DNA of 20,021 nt from Brevundimonas vancanneytii (GTDB taxonomy: Bacteria; Pseudomonadota; Alphaproteobacteria; Caulobacterales; Caulobacteraceae), in contig CAMCIP010000009.1 in NCBI GenBank assembly GCA_945874855.1, forward strand, positions 1-20,021, written 5' to 3'. Both the position numbers and the translations under genes were made by a program. This document shows, piece after piece, positions 7,661 to 16,336 of the stretch. Position 1 is the stretch's first letter, and the number at the start of each line of letters is the position of its first letter. The notes below the pieces were generated by a model. It was not told the origin of the DNA. It did no database searches and worked only from the letters and a program-made list of their open reading frames with translations.

Positions 7661-9261
7661 TGCCGCCCGCTGCCGCCAAACCACCGACCTCCCTCCGGGC
7701 CTTCCTGCTGCGTGCGGTCCTCGCCCTCGGCGCCGGGGCCCTGGCCGCCGGGGTCCATCCGCCCTTCGGCGTCCTGCCCGGTCTGGTCGGCTATCCCCTT
7801 CTGATGATCCTGGCCGAACGATCGGGCACGGTGCGGGGCGCCTTCTGGGTCGGATGGCTGGCGGGCTTCGCCTATTTTCTGGTCGGCTGCTGGTGGGTGG
7901 CCGAGGCTTTTCTGGTCAATCCGGCCCAGGCCTGGATGGCCCCCTTCGCCGCCAGCCTCCTGCCCATGGGGCTGGGCCTGTTCTGGGGCACGGCGACGGC
8001 TCTGTATCGCCGCCTTGCGCCCTCGGGCCTGGAGCGAGTTCTGGTGTTCGCCGCCCTCTTCTGCGCCCTGGAATGGCTGCGCGGCCATGTCCTGACAGGC
8101 TTTCCGTGGAATCCTGCGGGGGCCGGCTGGCGGGCCGGTTCGGCCCCGTCACAGTTCGCCGCCGTGGCCGGCGTCTATGGGCTGAGTCTGGTTACCGTGG
8201 CCGCCACCGCCGCCTTCGGCCCCCTGTTCGGCCCGGGTCCGCGCGCCGGTCGCCTCGTCACGGCGGGTCTGGGCGCGGCCACGATCGCCGCCCTGTTCGT
8301 GGGCGGGACCCTGCGTCTCATCCAGGCGGAGCCCCGCTCGACCGGCGTCATGGTGCGGGTGGTCCAGGCGGATGTGGACCAGCAGTCGAAATGGTCGCCG
8401 GAAGCTTATCGCTCGATCGTCGAACGCTATGTCAACCTGACGTCCCGCCCGGGCGCGCGCGTCCCCGATGTGGTGATCTGGCCCGAAGGTGCCCTGCCCA
8501 ATCTGGCCAACCGGGTGCTGGCCGACGGCGCCTGGGAGGGGCAGGCCATCTCCCGCGCCCTGCAGCCGGGTCAGGTCTTGCTGGCGGGACTGAGCCGGGG
8601 CGAGCCTGATCCGTCGACGCCGACGGGCGGGCGCTACCACAACAGCCTCATCGCCCTGCGCCGCCTTCCGGGACCGGACGCCGGCATGCGGATCGAGGAC
8701 GTCTACGACAAGTATCGGCTGGTGCCGTTCGGCGAGTTCCTGCCCCTGGGGGAGCTGATGAGCCGGCTGGGTGTGCGCAGCCTCGTGCATGTGCCGTCGG
8801 ACTTCAGCCCCGGGCCGCGGCCGCGGTCGTTGACGCTGGCAGGCCTGCCGGAGGTTCAGCCGCTGATCTGCTACGAGAGCCTCTTTCCCGGGTTCGTGGG
8901 GCGAAGCGGCGGGGCCACGTGGATCGCCAATGTCTCGAATGACGCCTGGTTCGGGCGCACATCCGGGCCGTTGCAGCATCTCAATCTGGCCTCCTATCGC
9001 GCCATCGAGACGGGGCTGCCGGTGGTGCGTGCCACGCCCACCGGGGTTTCGGCCGTGATCGACCCGTGGGGCCGCATCGTCGGCGACAAGCGGCTCGATC
9101 CGGGCGAGAGCGGGGTCATCGACGCGGCCCTGCCGGCACCTTTGGGGGTCACCCCCCATGCCCGGGTCGGCGATCTGCCGCTTCTGGCCGGCCTGCTGGC
9201 CTGTCTGGCGGCGGGCTTACTGCCCGCAAGGCGCAGGCGCGACGCGGTATCGAGCGCGTAA
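7660..9261 (+). CDS. lnt: Apolipoprotein N-acyltransferase Lnt
   Basis: Lnt adds the third acyl chain to the N-terminal cysteine of lipoproteins at the periplasmic face of the inner membrane. The 533-residue protein has an N-terminal set of hydrophobic membrane helices (roughly 12-220) including GFPWNPAG, then a nitrilase-like domain (about 230-490), then a final hydrophobic segment near 505-522. The catalytic triad is visible as E276 (WPEGALPN), K351 (DKYRLVPFGEF) and C404 (ICYESLFP). Length fits the family. The ATG shares a base with the ybeY stop. A lipoprotein of the kind Lnt would modify is encoded about 600 bp further on, though this proximity may be chance. Confidence 0.95.
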   Translation: MPPAAAKPPTSLRAFLLRAVLALGAGALAAGVHPPFGVLPGLVGYPLLMILAERSGTVRGAFWVGWLAGFAYFLVGCWWVAEAFLVNPAQAWMAPFAASLLPMGLGLFWGTATALYRRLAPSGLERVLVFAALFCALEWLRGHVLTGFPWNPAGAGWRAGSAPSQFAAVAGVYGLSLVTVAATAAFGPLFGPGPRAGRLVTAGLGAATIAALFVGGTLRLIQAEPRSTGVMVRVVQADVDQQSKWSPEAYRSIVERYVNLTSRPGARVPDVVIWPEGALPNLANRVLADGAWEGQAISRALQPGQVLLAGLSRGEPDPSTPTGGRYHNSLIALRRLPGPDAGMRIEDVYDKYRLVPFGEFLPLGELMSRLGVRSLVHVPSDFSPGPRPRSLTLAGLPEVQPLICYESLFPGFVGRSGGATWIANVSNDAWFGRTSGPLQHLNLASYRAIETGLPVVRATPTGVSAVIDPWGRIVGDKRLDPGESGVIDAALPAPLGVTPHARVGDLPLLAGLLACLAAGLLPARRRRDAVSSA

Positions 9262-9292
9262 AAAGGTCTTGATGCGGATCGAAGGTCTTCGA
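9260..9292 (+). promoter_or_regulatory. Candidate operator upstream of the XRE gene at 9372
   Basis: Directly at the lnt stop, AAGGTCTT occurs twice, at 9263-9270 and 9282-9289, spaced 19 bp start to start (about two helical turns). The second copy lies in a palindrome TCGAAG-GT-CTTCGA (9279-9292). The first copy is part of AAAAAGGTCTT (9260-9270), whose first eight bases also occur upstream of the paralogous XRE gene at 2783. Repeats in register upstream of an HTH gene suggest autoregulation; this is an inference. Confidence 0.35.
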
Positions 9293-9310
9293 AAAAACCG
9301 CTGTTTTTCG
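9290..9310. promoter_or_regulatory. Short A/T-rich inverted repeat in the lnt-XRE gap
   Basis: CGAAAAA (9290-9296) and TTTTTCG (9304-9310) form a perfect 7-bp inverted repeat around a 7-base spacer; a shifted pairing AAAAAC/GTTTTT with a CGCT loop is also possible. It abuts the AAGGTCTT repeats. It could be a weak bidirectional terminator for lnt or part of the operator. I cannot decide between these from the sequence. Confidence 0.3.
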
Positions 9311-9371
9311 CCGTGACAGGGGATGTTCCCGGGCGCATGCAAGCTCAACAATAACAGAGGCGGAGGGCGCG

Positions 9372-9785
9372 ATGGCGCGAGGCAAGGGCGAGGACGGGCC
9401 GCATCCCGTCGACCGCCATGTGGGACGGCGGGTCTGCGAAAAGCGGATCGCCCTGGGCTACAATCAGAGTGATCTGGGACGCGCCGTGGGCGTGACCTTC
9501 CAGCAGATCCAGAAGTACGAGAAGGGCACCAACCGCGTCTCGGCCTCCAAGCTCTACGACATCGCCCGCTTCTTCCAGACGGACGTGGCCTATTTCTTCC
9601 AGGGTCTGGGCGACGCCCCACCTGGCATGGCCGAGGACGGCGCGGGCTTCGAGCACGACTTCCCTGCCACGCGCCATTCGGTGGAGATCGCCCGTCTCGC
9701 CCCGCGACTGTCGGCCAGGAACCAGAAACTTGCCCTGGACCTGATCCGGCAGCTGGCCGACGGCGAGGCCCAGTCCGGCGACTGA
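9372..9785 (+). CDS. XRE-family transcriptional regulator (conserved alphaproteobacterial type)
   Basis: This 137-residue protein carries an XRE helix-turn-helix at about 17-72: VGRRVCEKRIALGYNQSDLG, then VGVTFQQIQKYEKGTNRVSA, then LYDIARFF, and ends with a helical tail (about 100-135). Proteins with this core are common in Caulobacterales and other alphaproteobacteria as small single-domain regulators. It has a good ribosome site (GGAGGG at 9362-9367) and its own 110-bp upstream gap containing repeats that could be its operator. It is paralogous to the 115-residue regulator at 2783. It ends 31 bp before a convergent lipoprotein gene. Targets are not known. Confidence 0.85.
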   Translation: MARGKGEDGPHPVDRHVGRRVCEKRIALGYNQSDLGRAVGVTFQQIQKYEKGTNRVSASKLYDIARFFQTDVAYFFQGLGDAPPGMAEDGAGFEHDFPATRHSVEIARLAPRLSARNQKLALDLIRQLADGEAQSGD

Positions 9786-9816
9786 CTGGCCCGCTTCCGG
9801 CCCGGTCCTCCAGACC

Positions 9817-10326
9817 CTAGTCGGCCTGTCGCCGTCCGAAGGTGGGGGCGGCGGCCTTCTGTTCGGCCCAGTAGTCGGCCCCCTCGCGCGGCTTGAACAT
9901 CGTCCGTGCCACGCCGTTGCGATCGACCACGGCGAAGGTGTTGGTCGAGGCCTGATACAGCAGAACGTCGCCGTTCGGTCGTTCCGCCCGATCGACGTCG
10001 GCCGGCGGGCGTGTGGTGAAGGCCTGCACCTTCGCCAGATATTCCTCGGCCGTCCGCGCGCCGAAATCCGCGCCATTGGTCTCGAACAGACGTTGGGTCT
10101 TGGCGTCCACCGTCTCGCGCCGATTGGCGGTGATCGGCGCCTCGACCTTGGCTGTCTCGGGCGGGGCGGCCGTGTCCGCCGCCGCCGGGGCCGGTCCGGA
10201 CGTCAGGGTGGCTGCGCCGGCGGGGCGCGCCCGCGTCTCCACCGCCGAGCCGCCGTCATCGCAGGCCGCGACGCCAAACCCGGCCAGAAGGACCGCCGTG
10301 GCGGCCGAAAGAACACCCATCCTCAT
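9817..10326 (-). CDS. Predicted lipoprotein of unknown function with a C-terminal TNTFAVVD..G..RTMFKP motif
   Basis: This 169-residue protein begins with a lipoprotein signal: MRMGVLSAATAVLLAGFGVAAC, lipobox V19-A20-A21-C22. Asp at +2 (D23) would favour inner-membrane retention under the enterobacterial Lol rule, which may not hold here. Residues 30-66 are an Ala/Pro-rich linker. The globular part (about 67-165) includes TKTQRLF-like helix ETVDAKTQRLF and the motif from Y124 to P146 (TNTFAVV, then NGVARTMFKP). Similar short motifs occur near polymorphic-toxin and Rhs contexts as I recall, but no toxin or nuclease domain is visible. The start is fixed by AAGGAGGG (minus strand, 10331-10338) 4 nt before the ATG. 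The longer in-frame extension to 10959 is antisense to coaBC and rejected. Function unknown. Confidence 0.8.
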   Translation of the reverse strand: MRMGVLSAATAVLLAGFGVAACDDGGSAVETRARPAGAATLTSGPAPAAADTAAPPETAKVEAPITANRRETVDAKTQRLFETNGADFGARTAEEYLAKVQAFTTRPPADVDRAERPNGDVLLYQASTNTFAVVDRNGVARTMFKPREGADYWAEQKAAAPTFGRRQAD

Positions 10327-10357
10327 TCCACCCTCCTTTGACAAACCCGCGTTCGGA

Positions 10358-10386
10358 GTTGTGCCACAATGCAGATGTTCTTTCAA
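10358..10386 (-). promoter_or_regulatory. Candidate promoter for the lipoprotein gene overlapping an 11-bp palindrome
   Basis: On the minus strand, TTGAAA (10381-10386) and CACAAC (10358-10363) are separated by 17 bp, a fair -35/-10 spacing with a weak -10. The perfect palindrome TTGTG-C-CACAA (10359-10369) covers the -10 region, where a repressor would be expected to sit. On the plus strand a TTGACA lies at 10338-10343, but no -10 at normal distance follows. No known regulator is recognised. Confidence 0.3.
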
Positions 10387-10428
10387 TGTTCCGTTTCGCG
10401 CGGGCGCCGGGACGCGTAAGGGAGGGCC

Positions 10429-11661
10429 ATGACGTCCTCGCCCGTCCGCCCCCGTCGCGTCCTGCTGATCGTCGGCGGCGGCATCGCGGCCTACAAGTCG
10501 CTGGAACTGGTGCGCCTGTTCGCCCGGGCGGGGCTGGAGGTCCAGGCGATCCTGACCCCGGCCGGGAGCCAGTTCGTCACGCCCCTGTCCCTGGCTGCCC
10601 TGACCGGCCGGCCTGTGCGCGAGGGCCTGTTCCGGCCCGAGGACGAGACGGCCATGGGCCATATCGAGCTGTCGCGCTGGGCCGATCTCGTGGTGGTGGC
10701 GCCGGCGACGGCGGGTCTGATCGCCAAGGCGGCGCAGGGGCTGGCCGACGACCTGGCCTCGACCACCCTGCTGGCGACGGACAAGCGGGTGCTGATGGCC
10801 CCGGCCATGAATGTGCGCATGTGGGAACATCCGGCCGTGCAGGCGAACCTGGCGCGGCTGGCGGGCTTCGAGGGTCTTCACCGCGTCGCCTTCGTGGGCC
10901 CCGATGCCGGAGAAATGGCCTGCGGCGAGTTCGGCCCGGGCCGCATGGCCGAGCCGCAAGCCATCTTCGAGGCCGCCCTGGCCCTCATGGCCGAGACGAC
11001 GACCCGTCCGTTGGCCGGCCGCCGGGCCGTGGTGACGGCGGGGCCGACTTTCGAGCCGATCGACCCGGTGCGCGGTCTGACCAACCGGTCCAGCGGCAAG
11101 CAGGGATATGCGGTCGCCGCTGCCCTGGCCGGGCTGGGGGCCGAGGTCACCCTGGTGTCGGGCCCGACCGGCCTGGCCGCGCCTCCGGGGGTGGCCCGTG
11201 TCGGCGTGGAGACCGCCGAGCAGATGCGCGCCGCGACCCTTGCCGCCCTGCCAGCGGACGTGGCGGTGCTGAGCGCCGCGGTGGCGGACTGGCGCGTCGA
11301 CGTCGTGGCCACCGGCAAGATCAAGAAGACCCCGGGCGGGCCGCCCAAGCTCAGCCTGATCGAAAACCCCGACATCCTGGCCGAGGTGTCCCGCGCCGGA
11401 CCGCAGCGACCCCGTCTGGTCGTGGGTTTCGCGGCCGAGACCGGGGATCTGGTCGCCCGGGCCCGGGACAAGCTGTCACGCAAGGGCTGCGACTGGATCG
11501 TGGCCAATGACGTCTCCGCCGACGTCTTCGGGGCCGAGGCCAATGCCGTGACCCTGATCCGGGCCGGCGGCGAGTCCGAGGCCTGGGACCGGCGGTCCAA
11601 GGCCGAAATCGCCCGCCTGCTGGCCGCCCGAATTGCCGACCATCTGACCGGACCCGCATGA
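10429..11661 (+). CDS. coaBC: Bifunctional phosphopantothenoylcysteine decarboxylase / phosphopantothenate-cysteine ligase
   Basis: CoaBC carries out two successive steps of coenzyme A synthesis: joining cysteine to 4'-phosphopantothenate (CoaB) and FMN-dependent decarboxylation (CoaC). The 410-residue protein has the flavoprotein CoaC domain first (about 8-185), with H78 in MGHIELSRWAD, the substrate motif PAMNVRMW (125-132) and C165 in the flap ACGEFGPGRM. The CoaB domain follows, with VVTAGPTFEPIDPVR (201-215), NRSSGKQG and a TGKIKK segment. Length and motifs are complete. A GGAGGG site precedes the ATG. The stop overlaps dut by 4 bp (ATGA); coaBC-dut pairing is common in proteobacteria. 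Confidence 0.96.
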   Translation: MTSSPVRPRRVLLIVGGGIAAYKSLELVRLFARAGLEVQAILTPAGSQFVTPLSLAALTGRPVREGLFRPEDETAMGHIELSRWADLVVVAPATAGLIAKAAQGLADDLASTTLLATDKRVLMAPAMNVRMWEHPAVQANLARLAGFEGLHRVAFVGPDAGEMACGEFGPGRMAEPQAIFEAALALMAETTTRPLAGRRAVVTAGPTFEPIDPVRGLTNRSSGKQGYAVAAALAGLGAEVTLVSGPTGLAAPPGVARVGVETAEQMRAATLAALPADVAVLSAAVADWRVDVVATGKIKKTPGGPPKLSLIENPDILAEVSRAGPQRPRLVVGFAAETGDLVARARDKLSRKGCDWIVANDVSADVFGAEANAVTLIRAGGESEAWDRRSKAEIARLLAARIADHLTGPA

Positions 11662-12107
11662 CCCAGCTCCGCCTTCGCCGCCTGCCCCACGCCGAGGGCC
11701 TGCCCCTGCCGGCCTATGAGACCGCCCTGGCCGCGGGCATGGACCTTCGCGCCGCCGTGGCCGGGGACGCGCCCGTGACGCTCGCGCCCGGCGACCGGGC
11801 CCTGATCCCCACCGGCCTGTCGATCGCGCTGGAGCCGGGGTTCGAGGCCCAGGTGCGGCCACGCTCCGGGCTGGCGCTGAAGCAGGGAGTCACCTGCCTG
11901 AACAGCCCGGGGACCATTGATGCGGACTATCGCGGCGAGGTGGGCGTGATCCTGATCAACCATGGGCGCGAGCCCTTCGTCGTGCGGCGCGGCGAGCGCA
12001 TCGCCCAGATGGTCATCGCCGCCTGCGTGCAGGCCGCTGTGGTCGAGGTCGACAGCCTGGACGAGACCGCGCGCGGCGCCGGCGGGTTCGGCTCGACCGG
12101 GGTCTGA
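11658..12107 (+). CDS. dut: Deoxyuridine 5'-triphosphate nucleotidohydrolase (dUTPase)
   Basis: Dut hydrolyses dUTP to dUMP and pyrophosphate, keeping uracil out of DNA and supplying dTMP synthesis. The 149-residue protein shows the trimeric dUTPase motifs in order: AAGMDLRA (25-32), RPRSGLALK (67-75), GTIDADYRGEV (85-95), RIAQMVI (114-120) and the C-terminal GGFGSTG arm (142-148). The substrate-binding Asp and Tyr of motif 3 are present. The ATG lies within the coaBC stop (ATGA), so translation is probably coupled. It converges on dapB, 45 bp away. Confidence 0.96.
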   Translation: MTQLRLRRLPHAEGLPLPAYETALAAGMDLRAAVAGDAPVTLAPGDRALIPTGLSIALEPGFEAQVRPRSGLALKQGVTCLNSPGTIDADYRGEVGVILINHGREPFVVRRGERIAQMVIAACVQAAVVEVDSLDETARGAGGFGSTGV

Positions 12108-12110
12108 AGG

Positions 12111-12141
12111 GACCGCCGCGGGCCGGGTCCGCGCCGCGGTC
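12111..12141. terminator. GC-rich hairpin between convergent dut and dapB
   Basis: GACCGC (12111-12116) pairs with GCGGTC (12136-12141), and CGCGG (12117-12121) with CCGCG (12129-12133), leaving a 2-base bulge and a 7-base loop. It occupies most of the 45-bp gap between two facing genes. There is no U-run on either strand, so it would be a non-classical terminator or an mRNA 3'-end stabiliser. Confidence 0.35.
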
Positions 12142-12152
12142 TGCCCCTCGCG

Positions 12153-12917
12153 TCAGGCCTGGCGGAAGCCGAGCACGTCCTGCATGTCATAGAGACCGGG
12201 CGGACGGTGGCGGACCCAGGCGGCGGCCACCACGGCGCCCTTGGCGAACAGGCTGCGGTCGATGGCCGAGTGACTGAGCGTCAGGGTCTCGTCCTCCGAG
12301 GCGAAGATCACCGAGTGTTCGCCGACAATCCCGCCGGCGCGCAGGGCGGCGAAGCCGATCTCGCCCTCGATCCGGCCGATGCCGATCCCGTCGCGGGGCG
12401 CGGCGCGGACGTCGGCCAGGGCAACACCGCGACCGTTGGCCGCCGCCTCGCCCAGCATCAGGGCCGTGCCCGACGGCGCATCCAGCTTCAGCCGGTGGTG
12501 GGCTTCCAGAATTTCCACGTCCCAGTCCCGGGCGCCGAGGCGTTGGGCGGCGTGTTCGACCAGACCGATCAGGATGTTGACGCCGAGAGAGAAATTGCCG
12601 CTGCGAACCACGGCGATCCGCTCGGCGGCCTTGCCGATCTCGGCCAGCTGGTCGGGGCTGAAGCCCGTTGATCCGATCACCAGGGCCGGACCCCCGCGAC
12701 CGCCCGCGACCTGGGCGGCGCAGGCCTGGGCCAGCTCGACGGAGGCCTCGGGCGTCGAGAAGTCGATCACCACGTCGCAGCGCGACAGATCGGGCTGGTC
12801 GCCACGGTCGAAACGGGCGGCCACCACCACATCGTCGCGGGCGTCCAGCGCCTGGCTGACGGCGCGGCCCATCCGGCCCCGCGCCCCCGAGATGCCGGCG
12901 TGAAACAGGCCGTTCAC
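12153..12917 (-). CDS. dapB: 4-hydroxy-tetrahydrodipicolinate reductase
   Basis: DapB reduces hydroxy-tetrahydrodipicolinate with NAD(P)H in the diaminopimelate/lysine pathway that feeds peptidoglycan. The 254-residue protein has the N-terminal Rossmann motif GISGARGRMG (8-17), DVVIDFSTPEA (48-58) and the catalytic segment EAHHRLKLDAPSGTAL, with H140 and K144 matching the E. coli catalytic His159 and Lys163. The GTG start at 12917 lies inside the dnaJ stop (GTGA), giving normal length and the proper N-terminus; the frame further upstream is a dnaJ shadow. This places lysine/DAP synthesis as the last gene of the dnaK-dnaJ transcript. Confidence 0.95.
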   Translation of the reverse strand: MNGLFHAGISGARGRMGRAVSQALDARDDVVVAARFDRGDQPDLSRCDVVIDFSTPEASVELAQACAAQVAGGRGGPALVIGSTGFSPDQLAEIGKAAERIAVVRSGNFSLGVNILIGLVEHAAQRLGARDWDVEILEAHHRLKLDAPSGTALMLGEAAANGRGVALADVRAAPRDGIGIGRIEGEIGFAALRAGGIVGEHSVIFASEDETLTLSHSAIDRSLFAKGAVVAAAWVRHRPPGLYDMQDVLGFRQA

Positions 12918-14125
12918 GCCACGCCCTCGCGCCGCGGCCCGTCGTCGGGTCCGTCGCCGCCGCCCAGAATGTCGGCCCAGAAGCGCCGGGCCTTGCCGGC
13001 GAAGCTGGAGTTGCGCGGGTTCTGATCCTCGCCGAAGGACTGGGCCAGCTCCTGCATCAGTTCCCGCTGACGCGGAGTCAGGTCGGTGGGCGTCTCCACG
13101 AACAGCTCGACGACCAGGTCGCCGCGCGTCTTGCCGTTCAGGTGCGGCATGCCCTTGCCCTTGATGCGCACCGTCTTGCCCGTCTGGGCCCCGGCGGGCA
13201 CGGACACCGGCGCGCGGCACTGGCCGTCGCAGGCCTGGCTGACCAGACAGGGGGCCTCGATCTCGCCGCCGAGGGCCGCCACCGTCATGGGCACGGGCAC
13301 GGTCACCAGTAGATCGAGATTGTCGCGCTCGAACAGGTCGTGGGGGCGGACCGAGATGAAGACATAGAGGTCGCCGCGCGGACCGCCGCGCTGGCCGGCG
13401 TCGCCCTCGCCCGTCAGGCGGATGCGCGAGCCGTCGTCGACGCCGGCGGGGACCTGCAGGTTCAGGGTGCGGGTCTTGCGCACCAGGCCATGGCCCATGC
13501 AGCTGCCGCACGGCTCGGCAATCATCCGGCCCTGACCGCCGCAGCGGGGGCAGGTGCGCTCCATCTGGAAGAAGCCGTTGGCGGTCCGGACCCGTCCCTG
13601 ACCGGCGCAGGTGGTGCAGGTGACCGGCTGGGTGCCGGGCTTGGCGCCCGACCCTTCGCAGGACGTGCAGGTGGCCGTGGCCGGCACGGCGATGTCCACC
13701 GCCTCGCCGCGATAGGCCTGCTCCAGGGTGATCTCCAGATCGTAGCGCAGGTCCGACCCGCGCCGCGGGCCACCGGCCCGGGCCCCTCCGCCGCCGGCGC
13801 GCCCGCCGAACACATCGCCGAAGGCGTCGCCGAAGACCTGGGAAAAGATGTCATTGACGTCGGCAAAGCCCTGGCCGCCGCGCCCGAACGGATCGCCGCC
13901 GCCGCCCGTGTGTCCGAACCGGTCATAGGCCGCCCGCTTCTGCTCGTTCGACAGAACGGCATAGGCCTCGGAGATCTCCTTGAAACGGGCGGACGATTCC
14001 TCACAGCCGCCGTTACGGTCCGGATGATGTTCCAGCGCCAGCTTGTGATAGGCGGCCTTCAGGGCAGCGGCATCTGCCGTCCGCTCCACGCCCAGAACCT
14101 CGTAATAGTCGCGCGTCGTCGCCAT
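12914..14125 (-). CDS. dnaJ: Chaperone DnaJ (Hsp40)
   Basis: DnaJ delivers unfolded proteins to DnaK and stimulates its ATPase. The 403-residue protein has a J-domain with HPD at 34-36, a Gly/Phe-rich region (about 72-120) and four zinc repeats: CTSCEGSG (153-160), CTTCAGQG (170-177), CPRCGGQG (192-199) and CGSCMGHG (206-213). The C-terminal substrate-binding domains include LTGEGDAGQRGGPRGDLYV and RIKGKGMPHLNG. It is longer than E. coli DnaJ (376). Part of this comes from an insert around 291-306 carrying three extra cysteines (C293, C299, C303). The start at 14125 is set by the conserved TRDYYEVLGV. It lies 161 bp after dnaK, separated by a hairpin, and overlaps dapB by 4 bp. Confidence 0.96.
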   Translation of the reverse strand: MATTRDYYEVLGVERTADAAALKAAYHKLALEHHPDRNGGCEESSARFKEISEAYAVLSNEQKRAAYDRFGHTGGGGDPFGRGGQGFADVNDIFSQVFGDAFGDVFGGRAGGGGARAGGPRRGSDLRYDLEITLEQAYRGEAVDIAVPATATCTSCEGSGAKPGTQPVTCTTCAGQGRVRTANGFFQMERTCPRCGGQGRMIAEPCGSCMGHGLVRKTRTLNLQVPAGVDDGSRIRLTGEGDAGQRGGPRGDLYVFISVRPHDLFERDNLDLLVTVPVPMTVAALGGEIEAPCLVSQACDGQCRAPVSVPAGAQTGKTVRIKGKGMPHLNGKTRGDLVVELFVETPTDLTPRQRELMQELAQSFGEDQNPRNSSFAGKARRFWADILGGGDGPDDGPRREGVA

Positions 14126-14239
14126 CCGGCGTCCATCCCTACCCCTGCCGTGCGTCCGGCGCCTCTCGACGGGCCGGCGGACGCTTCGGCGACCGGGCTG
14201 ACATGGGCGCCCGGCCAAACGATGCAAGTTTCATGAAAG

Positions 14240-14267
14240 ACCCCGCCCGTCGCGAAACGGGCGGGGT
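14240..14267 (-). terminator. Strong hairpin between dnaK and dnaJ (attenuator or mRNA stabiliser)
   Basis: ACCCCGCCCG (14240-14249) and CGGGCGGGGT (14258-14267) form a perfect 10-bp stem with an 8-base loop, 20 bp after the dnaK stop. In the direction of transcription it is followed by CTTTCATG rather than a full U-run, so it is a partial terminator at best. Such a hairpin could lower dnaJ relative to dnaK or protect the dnaK 3' end. Confidence 0.6.
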
Positions 14268-14286
14268 GTTCTGGCCAGAAGGCCGG

Positions 14287-16200
<1,914 letters not shown>

Positions 16201-16296
16201 GGGCTGCTTCTTCACTCCTGATCGGCGGACGGTCCGGCGGCCTTGCATCAAGCGCCGCGACGACCGCCCCCATTGGGTTTCATTGCCTTTGGCCCG

Positions 16297-16321
16297 AAAG
16301 CCCCATGGAATGCGGGGCTTT
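16297..16321. promoter_or_regulatory. Hairpin in the predicted 5' leader of dnaK
   Basis: AAAGCCCC (16297-16304) and GGGGCTTT (16314-16321) form a perfect 8-bp stem with a 9-base loop, ending about 97 bp before the dnaK ATG. Just after the predicted heat-shock start point, it would be the first structure in the dnaK mRNA. Short U-runs on both strands also make a weak bidirectional terminator possible. The remainder of the 257-bp gap (16201-16457) shows no gene. Confidence 0.5.
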
Positions 16322-16336
16322 TCCGGTCAGCGCCGC

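Noticed and set aside
9786..9816. Possible terminator between the convergent XRE and lipoprotein genes.
   Set aside because: Only short GGCC/GGCC pairings are visible, with no stable stem or U-run.
10327..10959. In-frame upstream extension of the lipoprotein gene.
   Set aside because: It would run antisense into coaBC and bury the signal peptide internally. A strong ribosome site precedes the ATG at 10326.
12918..13511. In-frame upstream extension of dapB.
   Set aside because: It overlaps dnaJ in another frame and reads as Arg/Pro-rich noise. The GTG in the GTGA overlap gives the correct DapB N-terminus.
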